This document shows, one piece after another, positions 15,953-25,112 of a stretch of DNA of 64,000 bases (within the stretch, counting starts at the first letter, position 1; every line of letters begins with the position of its first letter). Source of the DNA: Pseudomonas sp. MM213 (GTDB lineage: Bacteria; Pseudomonadota; Gammaproteobacteria; Pseudomonadales; Pseudomonadaceae). The stretch covers positions 5,704,001 to 5,768,000 of the forward strand of contig NZ_CP081943.1 of assembly GCF_020423045.1 (NCBI RefSeq), written 5' to 3'. The notes under the pieces were generated by a model. That model searched no databases. It had not been told where the DNA came from and saw only the letters and a program-made list of their open reading frames with translations. Made by a program: the position numbers and the translations under genes.

Positions 15953-18631
15953 ATGGATGCTCAAGTAACGGCCATGCACCGCCATACCCCAAAGCTGATT
16001 GCCATCGATCCGCGTGGTCTGGTCTTACGTTCGGTGGATTATTACCGTGCCGCGGAGGAGGCGGTCGCCGAAGCTCAGGTCAATCGCACGGTTCATGACT
16101 CCGCTGGGCGGGCGATTGCGCAGTGGGATTCGCGGTTGTTCCAGATGGCTTCGGCACCGGCCAATCTGGTTACGATTCATGGGCTTTCCGGCACAGCCTT
16201 GTGCACCCTCAGTGTCGATGCAGGCTTGCGCGTGAGCCTGTTCGGCGAGGTGGGCCAACCGGTTCAATCCTGGGATGGCCGGGGTTCGCAACGTTGGATG
16301 CACTACGACAATCAACTGCGATTGACGGCGCTGTTCGAGCAAACGGTGGAGGGTGAAGCGATTTGCGCAGAGCATCTGACTTATGCGGCCAACGATCCCG
16401 TTTCCGCTGCTCACAACCAGTGCAGCCAACTGATCAGCCACACAGACCTTGCCGGTGTTCTGCAGCTCAACGACTACGGATTGACCGGCACGTTACTCGA
16501 GCAAGAGCGACGTCTAGCCGACATCGCGCAGTCGTTTTCAACGCACTCACGCTTCAACCCAGCGGGTGACCTGCTGTCCCGAACCGATGCCCAAGGTAAC
16601 GAACAACGCTTCAGCCAGACCGTGGACGGTCAGTTGCGCGCCGTGGACTTGCGTCTGAGCCACACGACCCAGCGCCTGCCGATCGTCAGCTTCATCAACT
16701 ACAACGCCCACGGCCAGGTCGAAAGGGAAATTGCCGGCAATGGCGTGATTACCACCCTTGAATACGCCGCCGAGGACGGGCGTCTACAACAGCTGCTGTC
16801 CCGGCTCGGCCAGAACGCGCCGTTGCAGGATCTGCGTTACAGCTACGACCCGGTCGGCAATGTGCGAAGCATCAAAGACGCCGCGCTGCCGATCCGCTAC
16901 TTCGCCAATCAGCGTATCGAACCGGTCAGCGATTATTGGTACGACACACTCTACCGATTGATCGCGGCCACAGGCTGGGAAGCCGGCATCGTCAAGCACG
17001 GCCCCTCATCAGCGGCGAGCGCCGACCCCGCCATGCCCGGCAACTACCGCCAGACCTACCGTTATGACGCCGGCCACAACCTGCTTGAACTGACCCACGT
17101 CGGCCCGCAAAACCACGGCCATCGTCTGGTCGCCGACGCTCACAGCAACCGCTGCTTGCCGGTGCGCGAGGGTATCGAGCCGACTGAGCAAGACTTCCTC
17201 GACAGTTTCGACGCCAATGGCAACCTGCTGAAGCTGCAACCGGGGCAAACGCTGCGTTGGGACGCGCGCAATCAATTGTGTGAAGTCTGCCCGGTGGCGC
17301 GTTATACCGAAAACGACAGCGAGCATTACATTTACGGAGCCGACGGCCTGCGCGTGCGCAAAGTCCGCTCGCTGCAAACCAATGCCCAAACGAACATCAT
17401 CGAAACTCTGTACTTGCCCGGCCTGGAAATCCGCACCCACAGCGGCACCGGCGAAGTGCTGCACGTCATCGACGTGGCGACCGGGCGCGGCAGTGTGCGG
17501 GTGTTGCACTGGGAGGCGGGAAGGCCGAGCGAGATCAACAACGACCAGCAGCGCTACAGCCTGACGGACCATCTGGGGTCGAGCACGCTGGAGCTGGATC
17601 AGCACGCCCGCCTCATCACCCAGGAAAGGTATTACCCGTTTGGCGGCACGGCGTGGAGTAACGGTGAGGCGGTGCAGGTCAGCTACAAAACGGTGCGGTA
17701 TTCGGGCAAGGAACGGGACGCGACGGGGCTTTATTACTATGGCTTCAGGTATTACGTACCGTGGTTGCAGTGTTGGTTGAATCCAGATCCGGCGGGCGCG
17801 GTTGATGGATTGAATTTCTATGCCATGGTTCGAAACAATCCAATGGTGTTGCGAGACTACAACGGTTTGGCAGGTGACGAATTATTCAACGCATCTTTCC
17901 ATGAGCTTGACCTTTCAACCCAAGGCTGGAAACAGCACTTGCTTGAAACTCAACTGTTGAATCTCCTGTTGCAGCGCCATGACAAGACGAAGGGAGGCTA
18001 CGAAGAAACCCATGACTATCGCATTTTCGAAGTGGGTGATCCGGAGTACGCCTTGACTGGGCAGGAAATCGTTGAGGCATTGGAGGGCTACCGCAAGACG
18101 TACCTGGACCTGGCGAATCGTGCATCCACTGCTGGAAAGTCGGAGTTGGGACTGTCGATGATAGAGCTTTCAAATCAAGCAGGGCGGATGCGTGATGTCG
18201 CTAAGGGCATTGATGGATCAACTGCTTCGGCAGCAGCGAACAAGCCTCGCTTTTTTGCATTGATGAAAGCAAAGCCGGAAAACGGAAAGCGAGAAATCCT
18301 GGCCATTCAGAAAATATCGATGAGTCAGCGCACTGCTGGTGAAGACAGGGCGTTTGTCAGTGGCGTTATTCAGAACCCACTCATTCGACCCGAGGTGAGG
18401 GGCGGTTTTAGCGATCTGCCTGGAAGAGAGTCGATACCTGTACTGAGGCGGGTGCGAACCTTCGTCACGGTTCGGAGTTTGAACGAGGTGGGCAAAAGCA
18501 CGAACATGAAATATGTGCTGTTTGGCTCATCGAATACTAGAGACTTGGACGTGGCGAAAAGACTCAAGGCAAAATTGAAGTCCGAGCCTACCCACCTGCC
18601 ACTTTCGAGGTTGAACCCGCAACGTCGATGA
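15953..18631 (+). CDS. TccC-like Rhs toxin 2 with unrecognised C-terminal domain
   Basis: An 892-residue paralogue of the gene at 12920. Residues 1-638 are nearly identical to toxin 1, with long stretches of unchanged DNA such as 16283-16370 against 13250-13337. They end in NPDPAGAVDGLNFYAMVRNNPMVLRDYNG. Residues 639-892 are unrelated to toxin 1 and I recognise no family. They are hydrophilic, mixed helix and strand, with FFALMKAKPENGKREILAIQK and a basic C-terminus (KRLKAKLKSEPTHLPLSRLNPQRR). Its promoter region (GACAGTAGCCA, GGGTTTT) also matches that of toxin 1. Expected role: the C component of a toxin complex delivering a private effector into eukaryotic cells. The target is unknown. Confidence 0.85.
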   Translation: MDAQVTAMHRHTPKLIAIDPRGLVLRSVDYYRAAEEAVAEAQVNRTVHDSAGRAIAQWDSRLFQMASAPANLVTIHGLSGTALCTLSVDAGLRVSLFGEVGQPVQSWDGRGSQRWMHYDNQLRLTALFEQTVEGEAICAEHLTYAANDPVSAAHNQCSQLISHTDLAGVLQLNDYGLTGTLLEQERRLADIAQSFSTHSRFNPAGDLLSRTDAQGNEQRFSQTVDGQLRAVDLRLSHTTQRLPIVSFINYNAHGQVEREIAGNGVITTLEYAAEDGRLQQLLSRLGQNAPLQDLRYSYDPVGNVRSIKDAALPIRYFANQRIEPVSDYWYDTLYRLIAATGWEAGIVKHGPSSAASADPAMPGNYRQTYRYDAGHNLLELTHVGPQNHGHRLVADAHSNRCLPVREGIEPTEQDFLDSFDANGNLLKLQPGQTLRWDARNQLCEVCPVARYTENDSEHYIYGADGLRVRKVRSLQTNAQTNIIETLYLPGLEIRTHSGTGEVLHVIDVATGRGSVRVLHWEAGRPSEINNDQQRYSLTDHLGSSTLELDQHARLITQERYYPFGGTAWSNGEAVQVSYKTVRYSGKERDATGLYYYGFRYYVPWLQCWLNPDPAGAVDGLNFYAMVRNNPMVLRDYNGLAGDELFNASFHELDLSTQGWKQHLLETQLLNLLLQRHDKTKGGYEETHDYRIFEVGDPEYALTGQEIVEALEGYRKTYLDLANRASTAGKSELGLSMIELSNQAGRMRDVAKGIDGSTASAAANKPRFFALMKAKPENGKREILAIQKISMSQRTAGEDRAFVSGVIQNPLIRPEVRGGFSDLPGRESIPVLRRVRTFVTVRSLNEVGKSTNMKYVLFGSSNTRDLDVAKRLKAKLKSEPTHLPLSRLNPQRR

Positions 18632-18638
18632 TTTTCAT

Positions 18639-18704
18639 AAAAAAAGCCCCCACCCAACCCACTGCGGATAGGGAACGCAGTGACCTGGATGGGGGCTTCT
18701 TTTT
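18639..18704. terminator. Bidirectional terminator between toxin 2 and algA
   Basis: AAAAAAGCCCCCACCCA...TGGATGGGGGCTTCTTTTT with an inner ACTGCG...CGCAGT stem. It serves the convergent toxin 2 and alginate transcripts. Confidence 0.9.
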
Positions 18705-18713
18705 ACCGATGAC

Positions 18714-20165
18714 TTACTGCGCGATGGTTTTCACCGAAACCCCACGCTCAATCGGCGTAGACCGACCATAGATATCTTCAAACCGCTCGATATCGTCCTC
18801 ACCCAGATAGCTGCCCGATTGCACTTCAATAATCTCAAGTGGAATCTTGCCCGGGTTGCGCAAACGGTGAACCGAAGCGATCGGAATGTAGGTCGACTGG
18901 TTCTCGCACAGCAGGAACACGTTCTCGTCGCAGGTCACTTCAGCGGTGCCGCTGACCACGATCCAGTGTTCGGCGCGGTGGTGGTGCATTTGCAGTGACA
19001 GGCACGCGCCCGGTTTGACCGAGATGTGCTTGACCTGGAAGCGCCCGCCCATGTCGACCGAGTCGTAGGAGCCCCACGGACGATAGACTTCGCAGTGGTT
19101 CTGGGTTTCGGTGCGGCCCTGTTCGTTGAGTGTGTTGACCATCTGTTTCACGCCTTGGACCTTGTCCTTGTGGGCGATCATCATGGCGTCCTTGGTTTCG
19201 ACGACCACGATGTTTTCCAGGCCGATCACCGACACCAGTTTGCCGTTGCCGTGGATCATGCAGTTCTTGCTGTCCTGAATGACCACATCGCCTTTGGTGA
19301 CGTTACCGTTGACGTCCTTGTCATTTACTTCCCACAGCGACGCCCAGCAACCGACATCGCTCCAGCCGGCGGTCAGCGGTACAACGCAGGCGCGCTGGGT
19401 TTTTTCCATGACCGAGTAATCGATGGAATTGTCCGGGCAGCAGGCGAAGGTGGCTTCGTCGATGGTGACGGTGTCGGCATCCTGTTGGCTGCGTTCCAGG
19501 GTCAGCAGGCAGGTGTCGTAGATGTCCGGATCGTGCTTTTTCAGCTCTTCGAGGAAGCGGCTGGCGCGGAACAGGAACATGCCGCTGTTCCAGAAGTAAC
19601 CGCCGGACTGGACGAACTCGGTGGCGCGTTTCACGTCCGGTTTTTCAACGAAGTGCGAGACGCGGCTGACGCCTTCCGGCAGCAGCGAGTCGTTGGTCGA
19701 CTTGATGTAGCCGTAGCCGGTTTCCGGTTTGGTGGCCGGGACGCCGAACAGCACCATTTCGCCGTTTTCGGCGGCGACGGTGGCCAGGGCCAGGGCGCGT
19801 TGCAGGGCTTTCTGGTCTTCCAGTACGTGGTCGGCTGGCAGCACCAGCATCAGTTCGTCACGACCTTCGTTGACCAGCATCATCGCGGTCAGGGCCACGG
19901 CCGGCGCGGTGTTGCGGCCGAACGGTTCCATCAGGATGCGCTGGGTTTCCAGCTTACGGTTGCTCAGTTGCTCGTTGACGATGAAGCGGTGGTCTTTGTT
20001 GCAGACCACGATCGGGGTGTCCATGCCTTCGAACACCAGGCGCTCCAGGGTTTGCTGGAACAGCGTGTGTTCGCCGGTCAGGGCGAGGAATTGTTTAGGA
20101 AACTGCTTACGGGAAAGCGGCCAAAGACGTGAGCCACTACCACCTGACAAGATCACCGGAATCAT
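18714..20165 (-). CDS. algA: Mannose-6-phosphate isomerase / mannose-1-phosphate guanylyltransferase
   Basis: A 483-residue bifunctional enzyme of GDP-mannose synthesis, which feeds alginate. The N-terminal nucleotidyltransferase begins with the GMP signature ILSGGSGSRLWPLSRKQFPKQF. The C-terminal isomerase cupin carries the metal-site stretch QMHHHRAEHW. AAGGAG precedes the ATG. It is the last gene of the alginate operon, as in P. aeruginosa, but a ~190-bp spacer with a REPIN separates it from algF. Its 3' end has been copied between the two toxin genes (15737-15844), while the gene itself is intact. Confidence 0.97.
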   Translation of the reverse strand: MIPVILSGGSGSRLWPLSRKQFPKQFLALTGEHTLFQQTLERLVFEGMDTPIVVCNKDHRFIVNEQLSNRKLETQRILMEPFGRNTAPAVALTAMMLVNEGRDELMLVLPADHVLEDQKALQRALALATVAAENGEMVLFGVPATKPETGYGYIKSTNDSLLPEGVSRVSHFVEKPDVKRATEFVQSGGYFWNSGMFLFRASRFLEELKKHDPDIYDTCLLTLERSQQDADTVTIDEATFACCPDNSIDYSVMEKTQRACVVPLTAGWSDVGCWASLWEVNDKDVNGNVTKGDVVIQDSKNCMIHGNGKLVSVIGLENIVVVETKDAMMIAHKDKVQGVKQMVNTLNEQGRTETQNHCEVYRPWGSYDSVDMGGRFQVKHISVKPGACLSLQMHHHRAEHWIVVSGTAEVTCDENVFLLCENQSTYIPIASVHRLRNPGKIPLEIIEVQSGSYLGEDDIERFEDIYGRSTPIERGVSVKTIAQ

Positions 20166-20271
20166 GTTGTTACTCCTTGAAAATCGTATGGGTCAGAGCT
20201 ACTGCGTTCTGTCGTTTCACTCTTGTTTTTGTTTCGTGTCCCGACTGACATCTCGGTCCCTTGTAGGAGCA

Positions 20272-20332
20272 TGGCTTGCCAGCGAAGGCGGTCTCGAGGG
20301 CCTCTTCGCCGGCAAGCCGTGCTCCTACAGGG
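20272..20332. repeat. REP doublet (REPIN) between algF and algA
   Basis: TGTAGGAGCATGGCTTGCCAGCGAAGG...CCTCTTCGCCGGCAAGCCGTGCTCCTACA, within the alginate operon spacer. Confidence 0.85.
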
Positions 20333-20355
20333 CACGGGTCAACCGGGTAAATTTG

Positions 20356-21012
20356 TTAGCGCGTCGAAACCGGGCGTTTTACCCAGACTGGCGACAGGCT
20401 GCTGCCGTTGCCGGTGACGTACAGCACCGCCGCTTCACCGCGTTCCAGGGCAACCGGTTTCACGTCGCCTACTTTCGTGGCGCCATCGTATAGCGCCAGG
20501 CTGACTTTGACCGGGTTGATTTCACGCTCGCCACGGCCTTTGGCGGCCACGGACGGGACGACTTCGGTCTTGCCATCGGCGGTTTTCAGGGTCAGGGCCT
20601 TGTCACTCAGGTTCTGTACGCGAACCAGGGATTTCTGCTTGTTCTTGAACGGCGGCTCTTCGATCAGTTGCGGCGCGCCGCTGGCGTTGTTGACCAGGGT
20701 GTAATAGTGATCGCCGGCCAGTTTCACCGGCAGGGTCTGGCTGCCGACCTTGGCGCTGTAGTCGCCGCCCGGCATGAAGCTGAAGTCAGTGCTGGACAGC
20801 GGCGCGACGTCGCTCAGGCTGGTGCTGCCGACGGTGGCGCTGACTTCAGCGTTACCGGCGTTATAGACCCGTACGAAGCTCGAGCCTTTAGGCGCGGTCG
20901 GACCGTAGAGGGCCGAGTCACCGGCGGCGAAGGCGTTCATGGACAGCACGCTGAAGGTTGCGGCCAGAGCAAAGGTCTTGGCGAGACGGCGAGGAGTAGT
21001 AGTGAAAGTCAT
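20356..21012 (-). CDS. algF: Alginate O-acetylation periplasmic protein AlgF
   Basis: A 218-residue secreted protein. The signal peptide ends near NAFA-AGD (about residue 29). The rest forms two beta-rich segments (KGSSFVRVYNAGNAEVSATVGS; KSLVRVQNLSDKALTLKTADGK) typical of AlgF. It works with AlgI and AlgJ to add acetyl groups to alginate in the periplasm. It sits directly after algJ, with 14 bp between them. Confidence 0.95.
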   Translation of the reverse strand: MTFTTTPRRLAKTFALAATFSVLSMNAFAAGDSALYGPTAPKGSSFVRVYNAGNAEVSATVGSTSLSDVAPLSSTDFSFMPGGDYSAKVGSQTLPVKLAGDHYYTLVNNASGAPQLIEEPPFKNKQKSLVRVQNLSDKALTLKTADGKTEVVPSVAAKGRGEREINPVKVSLALYDGATKVGDVKPVALERGEAAVLYVTGNGSSLSPVWVKRPVSTR

Positions 21013-21026
21013 GGTGTACCTCTCTT

Positions 21027-22202
21027 TCAGTTTTGCGCCCGGTCGGGCGTCTCGGATTTAGTGTTTACGGCTACGTTTTGTTGGCGGGCGCCGGCTTCTT
21101 TGAGCGCTGCGACCCACTGCGGGTCGGCGTCGCCGATTTCGTTGTTTACAGGCAGATAACGTTCAGGAAACTCCCAGATCAGCACCTGTGGCGGGCTGTT
21201 CTTGAAGGCATCGCTTTTCAGGTAGCTGAGCATCGGCAGAATCGGGCCGTGGCCGTCTTCGGCGTAATTGACCACGTCGCTGTTCAGCGCTTCTTTCAGC
21301 GCGCCGACGAAGTTCCAGTTCGGGTTGGCGCTGTAGCTGGTGCCGATCAGGGCCACCGGCACTTCGGTGTTGGCGAACAGCGCGTCATCACCGCCAGCCT
21401 GATCGTCGGCCACCACGGTGTTGCGCTTCTGCAGCGGCTCGGTCGCCGGCATCAGGTTTTCGAACAGTGGGTCGAGCGGCAGGAACAAACGCAGGTCGCC
21501 CTTGTGGGTCACTTTCTCTGCCGGCTCGGTGACGAAGCGTTGAGGCTCGCCGCTGAGCGGGGTTTTCTCGGCAATGGTTTTGGCCAGAGTCTGGGCGGCG
21601 ATTTGCGCGCCTTCCGGGGTCCAGTGGGTGTCGGTGCGCAGGAACACTTGCTGACCGTCGAGCTTGGCCTTCAGCAGGGGGCCGTACAGGTCGGGTGCGA
21701 GGATCTTGTTGGCCGCCAGACGAGCGTGGAAGTCCTCATAAAGATTGGCGTGAATGCTCGAAGGCTTAACTTCGCCCAGGTGTTCCGGATACAGGCGAGT
21801 CTTGGCCGGCACGATCGCCATCACCAGTTTCACGCCTTTCTCTTTCAGTTCCTGGCGCACGCCTTCGACCAGCGCGTAGTTGCCTTGCAGGTTCAACTCT
21901 TCATTGACGATCGGGTTGAATTCTTCATCGCTGTACAACCACTGATCGCGACCGAGCACGACGCCCGGACGACCTTCGTTGAACAGTTTGAAATCCAGCG
22001 CAGCCCAGAGGTTGGTGCCCAGGCGCTTGATCGGGAACTCGTCGTCGTAATGCGTTTCGACAGCCTTGGCCCAGCGGCCATTGAGCACCGTCGCATCGGC
22101 GTTGGTGCTGAAGCCGAAGAAGCTGCGCGTCGACCACAGGCCCAGGACCAGCAGGGTCACCAGGAACAGGGCGATGTAGAAGATGCGTAATGAGCGGGTC
22201 AT
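21027..22202 (-). CDS. algJ: Alginate O-acetyltransferase AlgJ
   Basis: A 391-residue protein with one N-terminal membrane anchor (about residues 7-24) and a periplasmic SGNH-hydrolase-like domain. The conserved DTHWTPEG (Asp-X-His) and the Ser motif GTSYS are both present. Known role: periplasmic acetylesterase/acetyltransferase acting with AlgI, AlgF and AlgX. It lies 11 bp downstream of algI. Confidence 0.96.
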   Translation of the reverse strand: MTRSLRIFYIALFLVTLLVLGLWSTRSFFGFSTNADATVLNGRWAKAVETHYDDEFPIKRLGTNLWAALDFKLFNEGRPGVVLGRDQWLYSDEEFNPIVNEELNLQGNYALVEGVRQELKEKGVKLVMAIVPAKTRLYPEHLGEVKPSSIHANLYEDFHARLAANKILAPDLYGPLLKAKLDGQQVFLRTDTHWTPEGAQIAAQTLAKTIAEKTPLSGEPQRFVTEPAEKVTHKGDLRLFLPLDPLFENLMPATEPLQKRNTVVADDQAGGDDALFANTEVPVALIGTSYSANPNWNFVGALKEALNSDVVNYAEDGHGPILPMLSYLKSDAFKNSPPQVLIWEFPERYLPVNNEIGDADPQWVAALKEAGARQQNVAVNTKSETPDRAQN

Positions 22203-22213
22203 GGTCAGATCCC

Positions 22214-23779
22214 TCAGAACTGGAAGTAAAGGAACGGCGAGAAGCTTTGCGCCGAGAGTTTGAAAATCGAGGCAATGAACAGCACCAGTACCAGCGTGCG
22301 CATCACGTAACGCGACCAGTCCGCCGTCCAGTAAGCCGGCTGCACGGTGGCTTCGACGCCAACGGTGTAACCCGGTTGGTGGATGCTGGCCGGGTTGTCG
22401 CCCGGTACGGCTTTGATCATTCCTGGTGTCGCACCGGCAGGGCCATCCGCCTCGACGTTGACCGCAGGTTTGGTCTTGACCGGTGGCTGGTTGCTGTAGA
22501 AGTCACGGATGCCGAAGAACGCCAGGGTTGCGTACGCCACCACCAGAGTCGCCACTTGCAGACCGGTGAGGTTGGCCTCGTTGAGTTCCGACAGCGACCA
22601 CTCGCCGAAGCTGAACATCGCGCCATACATGCGGCCGGCGACGTGCAGGTTTTCGGCGCGGAAGATCACCCAGCCCATCACTACCAGCAGGAAGGTCAGC
22701 GCCCAGCGGATCGGGTTGATGCTGCGCGGCGAAGTGTTCAGGCCCAGGGCTTTTTCAATTGCCAGCCACATGCCGTGCCACGCACCCCACACGATGTAGG
22801 TGATGTTCGCGCCGTGCCACAGACCACCCAGCAGCATGGTCAGGAACAGGTTGCGATAGGTCATCAGCGTGCCTTTGCGGTTGCCGCCCAGCGTGATGTA
22901 CAGGTAGTCACGCAGCCAGGTGGACAGGCTGATGTGCCAGCGACGCCAGAACTCGGTGATCGACTGGCTGATGTACGGCTGCTTGAAGTTTTCCATGAAG
23001 CGGAAACCCATCATCAAGCCCAGGCCGATGGCCATGTCGCTGTAACCGGAGAAGTCGAAATACAGCTGCGCGGTGTACGCCAGCGCGCCGAGCCAGGCAT
23101 CGCCCGTGGTCGGGTTTTGCAAGGCGAAGCAATGGTCGGCCACCACCGCGAGGGTGTCGGCGATGAAGACCTTCTTGATGAAACCCTGCATGAACCGCGT
23201 GCAGCCCTCGGAGAACTTGTCGAGGGTGTGGGTGCGGTTGTTGAACTGGTCGGCGAGGTCGCGAAAACGCAATACCGGGCCGGCAATCAGGTGCGGGAAG
23301 ATCGCCACGAACGCCGCAAAGTCGATCAGGTTGCGCGTTGCCGGGGTGTCACCACGGTAGACGTCGATGATGTAGCTGATGGACTCGAAGATGTAGAACG
23401 AGATCCCGATCGGCAACAGCACGTGGGTCAGGATGAACGGCGACAGACCCACCGACGTCATCATCGCGTTGATGCTGTCGACACCGAAGTTGGCGTACTT
23501 GAAGTAGCCGAGAATGCACAGGTCGACGGCTACGCCGAGCAGCAGCCAGCGCTGGGCCGGTTTGGTCCGAACACCTGCGGCGCCGACTTTGAGGCCGATC
23601 CAGTAGTTCCACAGCGTGACGGCGGCGAACAACGCCAGGAAGTCCACGCGCCACCAGGCATAGAACACATAGCTGGCGATCAGCAGCAGCAGGTTGCGAT
23701 AGCGTATTCCGCTCAAGTAGTACATGCCGAGAAAGATCGGCAGGAACAAAAACAGGAACACGTTGGATGAAAATACCAT
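22214..23779 (-). CDS. algI: Membrane-bound O-acyltransferase AlgI
   Basis: A 521-residue MBOAT-family polytopic protein that passes acetyl groups across the inner membrane for alginate acetylation. The catalytic histidine stretch LLGGLWHGANITYIVWGAWHG is present, as are FDFSGYSDMAIGLGLMMG and FWRRWHISLSTWLRDY. I start at MVFSSNVFLFLFLP, the family start, with GGAG about 9 nt upstream; an upstream in-frame TTG adds eight poorly conserved residues. It is separated from algL by about 200 bp containing a REPIN. Confidence 0.96.
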   Translation of the reverse strand: MVFSSNVFLFLFLPIFLGMYYLSGIRYRNLLLLIASYVFYAWWRVDFLALFAAVTLWNYWIGLKVGAAGVRTKPAQRWLLLGVAVDLCILGYFKYANFGVDSINAMMTSVGLSPFILTHVLLPIGISFYIFESISYIIDVYRGDTPATRNLIDFAAFVAIFPHLIAGPVLRFRDLADQFNNRTHTLDKFSEGCTRFMQGFIKKVFIADTLAVVADHCFALQNPTTGDAWLGALAYTAQLYFDFSGYSDMAIGLGLMMGFRFMENFKQPYISQSITEFWRRWHISLSTWLRDYLYITLGGNRKGTLMTYRNLFLTMLLGGLWHGANITYIVWGAWHGMWLAIEKALGLNTSPRSINPIRWALTFLLVVMGWVIFRAENLHVAGRMYGAMFSFGEWSLSELNEANLTGLQVATLVVAYATLAFFGIRDFYSNQPPVKTKPAVNVEADGPAGATPGMIKAVPGDNPASIHQPGYTVGVEATVQPAYWTADWSRYVMRTLVLVLFIASIFKLSAQSFSPFLYFQF

Positions 23780-23882
23780 CCCGGTCTCTCCATGTTTAAC
23801 CAACAGTCAAGGGCCGCAGCCCCCCCAAACCCCCCCACTAAAAACCTGGGGAGATGCATTGCACTCAATCCACCGCGATCCT

Positions 23883-23973
23883 TGTAGGAGCGAGGCTTGC
23901 CCGCGAAGGCCGTTACGCGGTGGAACTGATGAACCGTGTCATCGTTCTTCGCGGGCAAGCCTCGCTCCTACAA
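23883..23973. repeat. REP doublet (REPIN) between algL and algI
   Basis: The arms TGTAGGAGCGAGGCTTGCCCGCGAAGG and TTCGCGGGCAAGCCTCGCTCCTACA lie inside the alginate operon. Confidence 0.88.
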
Positions 23974-23983
23974 GGGTTATGCG

Positions 23984-25105
23984 TTAAGAACCTTTGCCTT
24001 TTTCGTTCGCCGGGTCGTAGACCTTGGTCAGGTCACCCCCGAGGCGGAAGGTCTTGAACGGCTGCATCTCGTGCTTTTTCTCGAGCACATCCGGCGAGCA
24101 GGTGTAGAGCGTGCAGAACGGTTCGAGCCAGGCGAATTTCGAGTCGACCTTGAGGTCGGTCATGTCCTGTTCCTTGCCGTTCTTGTTCTCGAATTCGTCC
24201 GGGTCTTTAACCCCGGCGAGCACTCGATCACCCAAGCGTTTCAGCGCGCCGTTGTTTTCCTGACGCAGATCCACACCGTTGACCTGGGCGAAACTGGCGA
24301 TCATCGCCAGCGGCGGCAGGGCGTAGTTGTGATAGGCGAGGGCGCGTTGCTGGCGCTTGAGTTCGTTGGGCAAGAAGCCTTGGGCGTCGACTTGATTGGC
24401 GCCGACCTTGTATTCCTTCACGGCCCAGTCGAACAGGTCGCGGCGGTTGGTGGCGACGGACGTTGCCATCACCGACCACGCTGCCCAGTACGAGTGGTTG
24501 TTGGTTTGTTCCAGCGGCAGGTTGTCCCAATCGCTGATCACCTGATCGGCCATTTTGCTGAACCAGGCTTCAATCAACTGCGACTCTTGCTGGTGGTTCG
24601 CCAACGGATGCGAATCGGAGAATTTCAGGCGGATGTACGAAGACGCCATGCTGCCCAACGCCCATTTGCGCATCGATTTGCCGGTGTGGTTGAAGTCTTT
24701 GGACATCAACGCATCGGCCTTGGCCCAGGCAGTCAACCAGTTCAGCGTGCATTCGAGCTTTTCCGGGCGACCGTCACGCATGAACTGCATCACGCGCTTG
24801 CTGGTGCCGCGCTCGATCTTGGTGATGTCGGCCGTGGTGTCGCGGAAGGCTTTTTCCGAGACCTCGTTCAGGGTCGAACGGGCCTTGTCGGAACCTTCGT
24901 ATTTGCTGCGAAATTGCAGCGCGCCGGTATACGGCGTCGGCATCGCGTCACAGCCTTCTTTGCTGTCGCCGGTTTTGACTTTTTCAATCGGCGCGAAGTA
25001 ACCCTGTGGCGGACGCAGCGGCGCGGCGGCCTGGGTGGCGCCGGCGAACATCGCCAGCGTCAGCAGGGAGGGCGCGAGTAGCTTTTTCAAAGTTCGGGTT
25101 TGCAT
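23984..25105 (-). CDS. algL: Periplasmic poly(mannuronate) lyase AlgL
   Basis: A 373-residue alginate lyase. The signal peptide [26 protein letters not shown] leads to a mature alpha-barrel enzyme containing the active-site stretch [10 protein letters not shown] (Asn-His-Tyr) and basic substrate-groove residues. It clears stray alginate from the periplasm and is part of the secretion complex. I start at ATG 25103-25105; the longer open frame overlaps algX and is not protein-like. It lies 7 bp after algX. Confidence 0.96.
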   Translation of the reverse strand: MQTRTLKKLLAPSLLTLAMFAGATQAAAPLRPPQGYFAPIEKVKTGDSKEGCDAMPTPYTGALQFRSKYEGSDKARSTLNEVSEKAFRDTTADITKIERGTSKRVMQFMRDGRPEKLECTLNWLTAWAKADALMSKDFNHTGKSMRKWALGSMASSYIRLKFSDSHPLANHQQESQLIEAWFSKMADQVISDWDNLPLEQTNNHSYWAAWSVMATSVATNRRDLFDWAVKEYKVGANQVDAQGFLPNELKRQQRALAYHNYALPPLAMIASFAQVNGVDLRQENNGALKRLGDRVLAGVKDPDEFENKNGKEQDMTDLKVDSKFAWLEPFCTLYTCSPDVLEKKHEMQPFKTFRLGGDLTKVYDPANEKGKGS

Positions 25106-25112
25106 GATTGCC

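Noticed and set aside
22190..23770. 526-codon plus-strand frame opposite algI
   Set aside because: Antisense shadow; composition rich in Arg, His, Asp, Gln and Val, typical of the reverse frame of membrane-protein genes.
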